Shown piece after piece: positions 1 through 5,504 of a DNA stretch of 5,504 nt. The translations under genes were made by a program, and so were the position numbers. The stretch is from Chloroflexota bacterium (lineage in GTDB: Bacteria; Chloroflexota; Dehalococcoidia; Lucifugimonadales; Lucifugimonadaceae): positions 9,946 to 15,449 of the forward strand of contig PAOV01000023.1 in NCBI GenBank assembly GCA_002708145.1, written 5' to 3'. Every line of letters starts with the position of its first letter. The stretch's first letter is position 1. The notes beneath the pieces were generated by a model. It was given only the letters and a program-made list of their open reading frames with translations. It made no database searches and was not told the origin of the DNA.

Positions 1-2
1 TT

Positions 3-530
3 TATAGTGTTGTGGTAGCTTTATTGACTATGCCTTTTAGAATGTTAATACAAGTTTTCGCAAAAGATGTTTATGGATCTATGCCTTCAGAAGTAGGAAT
101 GCTAATGACTGCTGTTGCTATTGGAGGTATAGGAGGGTCTATTATTGTTGCAAACCTAAGAAAAGGGAATCAAAGAGGTATGTTATTAATATTAGGAGCA
201 TTAATTTCGGGGTTGGCATTAATATTAATATCTTCTATTCCGATGTATATAGCAGGTATTGTTGCATTAATAGGTATAGGCTTAGGTGAACAGGCTCGTT
301 GGGCTCTCGGGCAAAGCTTAGTTATGGAAAATTCGAAAGAAGAATTTAGAGGAAGAATGATGAGTATTCTAATGATGACATTTGGATTAATGCCTCTCGG
401 TATGCTTCCATTAGGATTTGCTATGAGTGAGTTTGGGGCTCAAGTTCCAGTATTTATTTCTGGTGTATTTTTATTGATTTTTACGTTACTAATATTTGTT
501 TTTTCCGGTACTATTAGAAGAATTTCATAA
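3..530 (+). CDS. MFS transporter, C-terminal half (5'-truncated by window edge)
   Basis: This is the C-terminal part of a major facilitator superfamily permease of the MFS_3/EntS-like drug or metabolite exporter type. The frame is open to the left edge (codons start at base 3, reading Y-S-V before the GTG at 12), so the true start lies outside the window and 175 residues are visible. Several hydrophobic segments follow one another, corresponding to roughly TM7/8 to TM12, with the loop motif EEFRGRMMSI (about residue 116 after the GTG) and the PLGMLPLGF turn that precede the last helices. The same landmarks occur in the neighbouring MFS gene (DEYRGRVMGL, PLGAIPLGF), so the two are paralogs. 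It ends with TAA and a basic tail (TIRRIS). It acts in the cytoplasmic membrane, presumably as a proton-driven exporter; the substrate cannot be told. It is likely cotranscribed with the next gene, 15 nt downstream. Confidence 0.9.
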   Translation, partial: YSVVVALLTMPFRMLIQVFAKDVYGSMPSEVGMLMTAVAIGGIGGSIIVANLRKGNQRGMLLILGALISGLALILISSIPMYIAGIVALIGIGLGEQARWALGQSLVMENSKEEFRGRMMSILMMTFGLMPLGMLPLGFAMSEFGAQVPVFISGVFLLIFTLLIFVFSGTIRRIS

Positions 531-545
531 ACAAACTTAGATCTG

Positions 546-1667
546 TTGTTCAAAAATTATATATATAGAACATTTTCTTCTTTATCAGTGCCAGCTTATA
601 GAAACTTGTGGCTTGGTTTATTATTTCTAATGGCTGGAATTAGCATACAAATTTTGGCAAGAGGGTATCTTACGTGGGATTTATCAAAATCTCCAATAGC
701 AGTAGTTTTAGTGGGTTCAGGGTTTGCCCCACCTATTTTATTATTCTCAATTTTTGGTGGAGCTGTTGCAGATAGATTGTCTTTAAGAAAAATTATTCAG
801 TACGGTCAATTGGGAGTCTCACTTATTGCATTATTTATTGGGCTATCTATACTTTTTGAAGTAATTACTATATATCACCTGGTTGTCTCATCTTTACTTC
901 AAGGAACTATTTGGGCTTTTCTCATGCCTGCTAGGCAAGCAATTATTCCTGAATTAGTTGATGATGCACATATTACTAACGCTACTGCATTAAATGCATC
1001 TGGTATGTCATTAATGTCTTTTTTAGCACCTGGTATTGGAGGATTAGTATATGGATACCTTGGTGCAGCAGTTACATATTTCATAATTGCAGCGTTTGCT
1101 TTAATTGCATTTCTTATGACGGGATTTGTTCCTTCTGTGAAGAAAAAAATACCAAAAAAGAATTTTTACAAGGATATAAAAGAAGGTATAAGTTATGTAG
1201 CTAAAAATAGAACAGTGCTTTATCTTTTGATAGTAGCTTTGAGTACAGCTTTATTATCAATGCCATATAGAACCTTGTTGCCTGTTCAAATTGAAGAAGT
1301 ATTCAATAAGGAGGTTGAAGCACTGGGACTTTTGTTAAGCGCTATTGGTGTAGGTGCTCTTATTGGAACATTATTTATAGCAGGCTTGGGGAAAAAAGAT
1401 AGGCGTGGCTGGGTTCTAATTCTTACAAGCATTATATCTGGAGTGGCAATAATGGTTTCTGGACTAAATAATTCATATTTTTTCGCAATTTTTCTGATGT
1501 TATTATTAGGTTTAGGCGACTCTGGTAGAAGGGCTTTAAATATTTCTTTGATTTTAGAAAATACAGATGATGAATATAGAGGTAGAGTAATGGGTCTATA
1601 TACCGTTAATTTTGGATTGATCCCATTAGGAGCAATACCATTAGGATTCATAGCTAATATTCTTTGA
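546..1667 (+). CDS. MFS transporter (MFS_3/EntS-like), ending early at an in-frame TGA
   Basis: This 373-residue membrane permease is paralogous to the gene before it. The N-terminus (SSLSVPAYRNLWLG, residues 11-24) is the usual entry into TM1 of this family. GGAVADRLSLRK (71-82) is the MFS loop 2-3 motif A. MPARQAIIPELV (127-138) and APGIGGLVYG (161-170) are typical of MFS_3 exporters, and YRGRVMGLY (344-352) repeats the motif in the second half. A basic central loop (about 199-222) separates the two six-helix halves. The start is taken as TTG at 546 because no in-frame ATG occurs before residue 29, which would delete TM1; no Shine-Dalgarno is seen. The TGA at 1665 falls at the start of the expected TM12. 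The frame stays open to TAA at 1755-1757 with matching sequence, so the protein is about 30 residues short as written. The substrate is unknown; efflux is inferred from the family. Confidence 0.88.
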   Translation: MFKNYIYRTFSSLSVPAYRNLWLGLLFLMAGISIQILARGYLTWDLSKSPIAVVLVGSGFAPPILLFSIFGGAVADRLSLRKIIQYGQLGVSLIALFIGLSILFEVITIYHLVVSSLLQGTIWAFLMPARQAIIPELVDDAHITNATALNASGMSLMSFLAPGIGGLVYGYLGAAVTYFIIAAFALIAFLMTGFVPSVKKKIPKKNFYKDIKEGISYVAKNRTVLYLLIVALSTALLSMPYRTLLPVQIEEVFNKEVEALGLLLSAIGVGALIGTLFIAGLGKKDRRGWVLILTSIISGVAIMVSGLNNSYFFAIFLMLLLGLGDSGRRALNISLILENTDDEYRGRVMGLYTVNFGLIPLGAIPLGFIANIL

Positions 1668-1757
1668 ATTCAACAGGCATATTTTTTAGCTGGAATACTA
1701 TTGGTTATTTTTGCATTAGGTTATACTATATTTACTTCTAGAATTAGAAAATTATAA
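1665..1757 (+). pseudogene. Severed C-terminal end of the preceding MFS gene (TM12 plus basic tail)
   Basis: Reading on in the same frame past the TGA gives 29 sense codons, beginning IQQAYFLAGILLVIF and ending SRIRKL, then TAA. This is one hydrophobic helix with a basic end, matching the last helix and TIRRIS tail of the upstream paralog. In that alignment the TGA sits opposite a glycine (GGG in the paralog, SEFGAQ), so a single GGA-to-TGA change would explain it. The restored gene would be 403 residues and would end 1 nt before the mutL ATG, as expected for a compact operon. The piece has no start codon of its own and should not be read as a separate gene. The cause may be a real nonsense mutation, a sequencing or assembly error, or less likely stop readthrough. 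Confidence 0.8.
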
Positions 1758-1758
1758 A

Positions 1759-3510
1759 ATGACAATTACGATACTTAATGAAAACTTATCATCTAGAATA
1801 GCTGCTGGTGAAGTAGTTGAAAGACCTTTTTCGGTAGTAAAAGAGTTAGTAGAGAACTCTATAGATGCGAACTCAACAAAAATAAAAATAGAAATTCAAA
1901 AAGGAGGACTAGACCTTATAAAAATTATTGATAATGGTGATGGGATTTCGAATTCTGAATTATCTAAAGCTTTTGAAAGATTTGCTACCTCAAAAATTAA
2001 TAATTCCTCTAACTTGATATCTATACCGACATTGGGCTTTAGGGGCGAAGCCTTGCCTTCTATAGCTTCTGTTTCAGTAGTAAATGCAATTTCAAAGACT
2101 AAAAATCAGAAAATTGGAGCATTTTTTGAGAGTAAATTTTTACAAGTGAAAAATGTAAAAAGTATTGCTTGTAATAAAGGTACTTCAATGACAATAATGA
2201 ACTTGTTTCAGAATGTACCTGCTAGGCTAAAGTTTATAAAAAATGCTAGTTCAGAAGTATTAAGAATTCATAAATTAGTTAATTATTTCAGTTTAGTTTA
2301 TCCATGTATAGATTTTGAATTTATATCAGATGGTAAGCTTAAACTAAATTCTTCTGGCTCAAAAGATATTTTAGAAATATATAAAATGATTTATGGCCTT
2401 TATTCAAAAAATAACTTGCTGAGCATTGATGACGATGAAGACATTTCAGGTTATAAAATTGCTGGCCTTATAGGTTCACCATCAATTTATAGATCTAATA
2501 GAAGTTATCTAATTTTGTCAGTTAACGGAAGAATAATAAACTCAAAAAAGTTAATTTATGCTGTAGAAAGATCTTTTTCCGGCTTATTACCTCAAAGAAA
2601 ATTTCCAATAGGAATTATTAATCTTTCTATACCTTTAGATCAAGTAGATCCAAATGTCCACCCCAATAAAGCTGAGGTTCGTTTCATCAACGAAGATTAT
2701 ATTTTTTCTTTAATTCAGCAAAAAATTAGAGATACTATTAATAAGTTTTCTCCTGTTAAAACAATTCAAAAAAAAGATAAATTTGACTTTTTTGATGATG
2801 AAAAAAAATCTCAAATATCCTATCAGAAATCTAATTTTATTGAAAAGAAATTTCAAGGACTTGAAGACGTCATTTTATCTGATAAAGGAGGTCATCAAGA
2901 AACTCTTAAAAATACTATTCCTATACTAAGAGTAATAGGACAACATTCCAAAAAGTATATACTCGCTGAAGGTCCTAATGGCATATATATAATTGACCAA
3001 CATGCAGCACATGAAAGAATAAGATATGAACAGATTTTTAACGATTTGTCTAAAAAAAAATATTTATCTTCTCAAGCTTTATTAGACCCATTAATTATTG
3101 AGGTTGATAATGACACTACAAGTTTATTAGATGAATATAAAAATGAACTAGATAAATGTGGGTGGGTAGTTGAACTTTTTGGACAAACATCTTTAGCTTT
3201 GAGAGAGATTCCAAGTATCATTACCAAAAAAAATGGAGGTTTAGTAAATAGAAATATCCAAAATATATTTCAAGATTTATTAGATGAAATCGTAGTTATT
3301 GGTACTAATGATTCATGGCTTGAAAAAATAGTAGCTTCATTATCTTGTCATTCAGCAGTGAGAGCTGGGCAAACCTTATCCACAGACGAGCAAAAAAATA
3401 TAATTAAACTACTTGAGAATTGTGATTCTCCTCAAACTTGTCCCCATGGTAGACCAACTCTTATGCAGATAAATAATAATATACTTGATACAGAATTTCT
3501 TCGTAAATAG
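1759..3510 (+). CDS. mutL: DNA mismatch repair protein MutL, endonuclease type
   Basis: MutL is the GHKL-ATPase mismatch repair factor that acts after MutS finds a mismatch; it works as a dimer in the cytoplasm. The N-terminal ATPase domain (about 1-330) shows LVENSIDA (30-37, catalytic E32), DNGDGI (58-63), TLGFRGEALPSIASVS (91-106), NVPARLKF (152-159), VNGRII (255-260) and DPNVHPNKAEVRF (297-309, with the conserved lysine K304). A low-complexity Lys/Asp-rich linker (about 331-385) leads to the C-terminal dimerisation and nuclease domain. That domain carries the metal-binding motif DQHAAHERIRYE (413-424), SLSCHSAVRAG (527-537) and CPHGRP (561-566), the set found in MutL proteins with latent nicking activity and absent from MutH-dependent E. 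coli MutL. At 583 residues it is normal for the family and intact. The ATG follows the MFS frame by one base with no clear ribosome binding site, suggesting translational coupling. No mutS is present here. Confidence 0.97.
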   Translation: MTITILNENLSSRIAAGEVVERPFSVVKELVENSIDANSTKIKIEIQKGGLDLIKIIDNGDGISNSELSKAFERFATSKINNSSNLISIPTLGFRGEALPSIASVSVVNAISKTKNQKIGAFFESKFLQVKNVKSIACNKGTSMTIMNLFQNVPARLKFIKNASSEVLRIHKLVNYFSLVYPCIDFEFISDGKLKLNSSGSKDILEIYKMIYGLYSKNNLLSIDDDEDISGYKIAGLIGSPSIYRSNRSYLILSVNGRIINSKKLIYAVERSFSGLLPQRKFPIGIINLSIPLDQVDPNVHPNKAEVRFINEDYIFSLIQQKIRDTINKFSPVKTIQKKDKFDFFDDEKKSQISYQKSNFIEKKFQGLEDVILSDKGGHQETLKNTIPILRVIGQHSKKYILAEGPNGIYIIDQHAAHERIRYEQIFNDLSKKKYLSSQALLDPLIIEVDNDTTSLLDEYKNELDKCGWVVELFGQTSLALREIPSIITKKNGGLVNRNIQNIFQDLLDEIVVIGTNDSWLEKIVASLSCHSAVRAGQTLSTDEQKNIIKLLENCDSPQTCPHGRPTLMQINNNILDTEFLRK

Positions 3511-3516
3511 AATACT

Positions 3517-4359
3517 TTAAATTATTTTGTTGCCTGGCACATTATGTTTAAAAGAATAGATAACATTTTTAGACCCTCCACAAACAAATACTTGGTCTAA
3601 ATTTTTACCACCGAAAGCAATATTAGATGGACTCCAATCTGGAATATGGTACAAGTCAAGCATTTTGCCATTTTGATCAAGATAGCAAATAGCTCTTATT
3701 CCAGGTAAAGTTTGAAGAATAAATCCGTTAGAATCAACAGCTAATCCATCTGGTTGAGCAGGGTCTCTGAATCTTCTAATTAATTTTTGATCAAGTAAAT
3801 TACCATGTTCATCTATAAAAAATGATACTAAACGATTTGCTCTACTCTCAGAAACTAGAACATTTTTGAAATTATTTGATAGTTCAATTCCATTAGGATA
3901 GGCCAGGTCATTTGCAAAAACTTTAACTTTTCCTGTAGTACTATCTGCGCTGTATATAGGGCTTATTGAAGGGTCTGGTAATGGTTTTCTTATTGGATCT
4001 GTAAATAATAAATTTCCGTTTGGAAGGAAGCATAAATCATTTGGTCCGTCTAACCTTGAACCATCGTATTCATCAACAAAAACCTCAAATTTACCATTAT
4101 TCATTTTTAATATTGACTTTAGACCAGCATCAGCAATGAAAAGTTCCCCATTTGAATTAAAAGCTAAACCATTTGGTCTGCCGCCAGTTTTGCCTATGGA
4201 TGAAACATTATCATTTTTATCTATCATGTAAATAGTAGATTCATCCGCGCTTACAAGATATATATTTCCATCAGGGCCAAGTACGGGCCCCTCGGGATTA
4301 ATTATACCTTCAGTAATAATTTTTAAATCTTTAGGTTTGTTTTCTAATTTTTGATTCAT
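3517..4359 (-). CDS. SMP-30/gluconolactonase/LRE-family protein
   Basis: This is a predicted cytoplasmic six-bladed beta-propeller hydrolase of the SMP-30/regucalcin/gluconolactonase family, whose members mostly open sugar lactones with one divalent metal. Counting from the ATG (280 residues), the family's metal and active-site positions are visible: Glu23 in NPEGPV, Asn107 in GPNDL, Asn156 in YPNGI and Asp204 in QPDGLAVD. Blade-type repeats recur (GPDGNIYLVS, NSNGELFIAD, LPNGNLLFTD, DSNGFILQT). There is no signal peptide or membrane segment. I chose ATG at 4359 over an in-frame TTG at 4371, which would add four residues; neither has a Shine-Dalgarno. It converges on mutL with a 6-nt gap and is divergent from ubiA, so it is probably monocistronic, with its own promoter at 4396-4424. 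The exact substrate cannot be inferred; a lactonase role is a family-level guess. Confidence 0.92.
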   Translation of the reverse strand: MNQKLENKPKDLKIITEGIINPEGPVLGPDGNIYLVSADESTIYMIDKNDNVSSIGKTGGRPNGLAFNSNGELFIADAGLKSILKMNNGKFEVFVDEYDGSRLDGPNDLCFLPNGNLLFTDPIRKPLPDPSISPIYSADSTTGKVKVFANDLAYPNGIELSNNFKNVLVSESRANRLVSFFIDEHGNLLDQKLIRRFRDPAQPDGLAVDSNGFILQTLPGIRAICYLDQNGKMLDLYHIPDWSPSNIAFGGKNLDQVFVCGGSKNVIYSFKHNVPGNKII

Positions 4360-4365
4360 AGTAAA

Positions 4366-4393
4366 TTGCAAATATTTTTCAAAAAGTTACAAT
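4366..4393 (+). promoter_or_regulatory. Candidate promoter for ubiA-ubiX
   Basis: TTGCAA (4366-4371, 4 of 6 to TTGACA), a 16-bp spacer and TACAAT (4388-4393, 5 of 6 to TATAAT) would start transcription near 4400, about 45 nt before the ubiA ATG. A second possible -10, TATAAG at 4398-4403, has no convincing -35. The elements interleave with the opposing SMP-30-gene promoter. This is weaker than the minus-strand promoter. Confidence 0.4.
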
Positions 4394-4395
4394 TA

Positions 4396-4424
4396 ATTAT
4401 AAGCAAATTTTTATTTTTTCTCAA
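4396..4424 (-). promoter_or_regulatory. Sigma-70-type promoter for the SMP-30-family gene
   Basis: On the minus strand, TTGAGA (4424-4419, 5 of 6 to TTGACA) is followed by a 17-bp A/T-rich spacer and a perfect TATAAT (4401-4396). Transcription would begin near 4389, giving a leader of about 30 nt to the ATG at 4359. The region is very AT-rich, so chance matches are possible, but the combination of both boxes, spacing and position is good. Confidence 0.62.
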
Positions 4425-4435
4425 AAATTTATAAA

Positions 4436-4440
4436 AAGGA
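4436..4440 (+). promoter_or_regulatory. Ribosome binding site of ubiA
   Basis: AAGGA (within an AAAAAGGA run) ends 4 nt before the ATG at 4445. The spacing is slightly short, but this is the clearest Shine-Dalgarno-like site in the window and it supports the chosen ubiA start. Confidence 0.6.
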
Positions 4441-4444
4441 TAAA

Positions 4445-5320
4445 ATGTCATATTTAGCTGTATTATCTAGCAATTTTAAAGTTTATTCTGAAGCTATAAA
4501 GCTTGAGCATTCAATTTTTGCTCTTCCTTTTGCATTATTAACATTTTTCATAGTTCTTGATGGTACTCCAAATTATTCTACTTTATTCTGGATTATTGTA
4601 TCAATGGTTTCCATGAGATCTTTTGGTATGGCAGCAAATAGAATAATTGATAGGGAAATTGACAAAAAAAATCCAAGAACAAGTGGTAGAGCTTTACCAT
4701 TAGGATTAATAAGCTTAGAATGTATGTTGTTTTTTACTGTTGTTAGTTTGTTGGTTTTTATATTTTCAGTATTAAACTTACATACATCTGCTATGAAATT
4801 TTTACCAATTCCCATTATTATTATGGTGGTATATCCTTACCTGAAAAGGTTTACCTGGCTAGCTCATTATGGTCTTGGAGTGGTCTACCTTATTGTCCCA
4901 TCTGCAGTTGAGATAGCAATTAATGGTAATATTTCACTGGGAATTTTATTTATTGGGGTTGCAGCTATGTTTTGGGTTTCTGGTTTTGATATATTGTACG
5001 CAATTAGTGATTTTGATGTAGATAAAAAACAAAAAATATATTCAATACCATCTAAGTTTGGAATAAACAAAGCACTGACAATTTCCAGATTATCTCATGC
5101 TGTTTCTGTGATTATGTTGTTTATTGCCGGTATGGTTTTAAATTCAGGAGTATTATTTTTCGTTGGAGTAATTGTCACAAAAATTCTACTTATTTATGAA
5201 CAATCACTTATTTCCCCTGAAAACTTAAAGAAATTAAACATGGCATTTTTTACAATGAATGGTGTAATATCTTTAATTTTTGGTATTTTTGTAATTTTAG
5301 GAGAAGTACTTAATTTATGA
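4445..5320 (+). CDS. UbiA-family aromatic prenyltransferase (UbiA or MqnP type)
   Basis: This 291-residue integral membrane enzyme transfers a polyprenyl chain from its diphosphate to an aromatic acid in quinone biosynthesis. Both Mg-diphosphate motifs are present: NRIIDREIDKKNPRTSGR (65-82, Asp69 and Asp73) and YAISDFDVD (185-193, Asp189 and Asp193). Also present are LEHSIFALPFA (20-30), YPYLKRFTWLAHYGLG (130-145) and SIPSKFG (200-206), as in the bacterial 4-hydroxybenzoate polyprenyltransferase-like group. About eight to nine hydrophobic helices span the chain and the length is normal. Its stop overlaps the ubiX ATG (ATGA), indicating translational coupling. UbiA and UbiX cooperate in ubiquinone synthesis (4-hydroxybenzoate), while MqnP with UbiX/UbiD-like partners serves the futalosine menaquinone route. 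The sequence alone does not tell me which, so no gene symbol is given. Confidence 0.93.
   Translation: MSYLAVLSSNFKVYSEAIKLEHSIFALPFALLTFFIVLDGTPNYSTLFWIIVSMVSMRSFGMAANRIIDREIDKKNPRTSGRALPLGLISLECMLFFTVVSLLVFIFSVLNLHTSAMKFLPIPIIIMVVYPYLKRFTWLAHYGLGVVYLIVPSAVEIAINGNISLGILFIGVAAMFWVSGFDILYAISDFDVDKKQKIYSIPSKFGINKALTISRLSHAVSVIMLFIAGMVLNSGVLFFVGVIVTKILLIYEQSLISPENLKKLNMAFFTMNGVISLIFGIFVILGEVLNL
5299..5303 (+). promoter_or_regulatory. Possible ribosome binding site of the UbiX gene
   Basis: AGGAG lies inside the end of ubiA, 13 nt before the overlapping ATG. The spacing is longer than ideal, so coupling to ubiA termination through the ATGA overlap may matter more. Confidence 0.4.
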
Positions 5321-5504
5321 GTATATATACATTAGCAATTTCAGGATCAAGTGGGGTTCCTTACACTAGAAGAGTCTTGCAGCAATTACTTATTTCAAAT
5401 AATGAAATTAAAGTTGTTATATCTGAGGCTGGAAAAAAAGTCCTTGAAGTCGAAAAAAAAAAAAAAAAAAAAAAAAAAAATAACAAAAAAAAAAAAAAAA
5501 AAAA
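5317..5504 (+). CDS. ubiX: UbiX-type flavin prenyltransferase, N-terminal fragment (truncated by contig end)
   Basis: UbiX joins a dimethylallyl group to FMN to make prenylated FMN, the cofactor of UbiD-type decarboxylases. The readable part is 46 residues (to base 5454). It starts MSIYTLAISGSSGVPYTRRVL, matching the N-terminal Rossmann beta-strand and FMN-phosphate glycine loop of the family (E. coli GISGASGAIYGVRLL). ISEAGKKVLEVE (35-46) matches the next strand and helix (E. coli MSKAARQTLSLE). The family is about 190 residues, so three quarters are missing. From 5455 the frame reads only poly-Lys/Asn from the A-rich tail, which I regard as artefact. The ATG overlaps the ubiA stop by four bases, so the two form an operon. 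The partner UbiD-like decarboxylase is not in the window. Confidence 0.85.
   Translation, partial: MSIYTLAISGSSGVPYTRRVLQQLLISNNEIKVVISEAGKKVLEVEKKKKKKKKNNKKKKKK
5455..5504. repeat. Poly-A tract at the end of the sequence, probable assembly artefact
   Basis: There are 26 A residues, then TAAC, then 20 A residues, running to the last base. The tract interrupts a conserved gene at a point where the family has ordinary mixed sequence, and nothing like it occurs elsewhere in the window. A few of the first A's may be genuine codon bases following GAA. Confidence 0.8.

Noticed and set aside
899..1084. Short minus-strand open frame within the MFS gene
   Set aside because: Antisense shadow of a conserved MFS region; no ribosome binding site or family resemblance.
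1286..1651. 121-codon minus-strand open frame opposite the second MFS gene
   Set aside because: It lies wholly inside a clearly coding gene, has no recognisable domain and is rich in residues expected from antisense reading of hydrophobic codons.
1665..1667. Genome-wide UGA recoding (as Trp or Gly)
   Set aside because: Trp is written TGG in the other genes even at low GC, other frames contain no internal TGA, and ubiA ends in a TGA within a classic ATGA overlap. A single-site event is simpler.
3528..3541. Small inverted repeat (TGCC-T-GGCA) near the mutL/SMP-30 gene convergence, considered as a terminator
   Set aside because: The loop is too small, the stem is short and bulged, there is no clean U-run, and it lies inside the SMP-30-family coding sequence.
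4573..5070. Two minus-strand open frames opposite the UbiA-family gene (4573-4815 and 4885-5070)
   Set aside because: Both overlap the conserved prenyltransferase frame, including its catalytic motifs, and show no protein features of their own.

Overview
The window is a low-GC (roughly 30% by eye), gene-dense bacterial segment with very short intergenic gaps. It looks like the end of a contig: the last 50 bases are almost pure A and cut through a gene. The gene set is two exporter-type MFS proteins, an endonuclease-type MutL, an SMP-30/gluconolactonase-family protein and a UbiA–UbiX pair, with standard-code Trp codons (TGG) throughout. This would fit a streamlined, AT-rich free-living bacterium such as a low-GC marine lineage (a SAR202-like Chloroflexota is one guess), but no marker here fixes the taxonomy.

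Left block (1-3510, + strand). A 5'-truncated MFS transporter is followed 15 nt later, in the same frame, by a second MFS paralog and then by mutL. The second MFS gene has an in-frame TGA at 1665-1667. The reading frame continues past it for 29 sense codons that match the last transmembrane segment of the first paralog, and it stops at a TAA one base before the mutL ATG. The gene is therefore either a lightly truncated allele or carries a one-base error, probably GGA to TGA. The three genes look like one transcription unit.

Middle (3517-4359, - strand). An SMP-30/gluconolactonase/LRE-like six-bladed beta-propeller hydrolase converges on mutL with a 6-nt gap. A good sigma-70-type promoter for it (TTGAGA, 17 bp, TATAAT on the minus strand) lies in the 4360-4444 intergenic region.

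Right block (4445-5504, + strand). A UbiA-family aromatic prenyltransferase (UbiA or MqnP type) overlaps by ATGA the start of a UbiX-type flavin prenyltransferase gene. Only 46 codons of the latter are readable before the poly-A tail. Together they point to quinone biosynthesis, either ubiquinone or futalosine-route menaquinone. The divergent promoters of the SMP-30 gene and ubiA overlap in the same ~60 bp.

These are recognisable housekeeping and accessory families. I do not see a novel multi-gene system. The observation most worth checking is the interrupted MFS gene.
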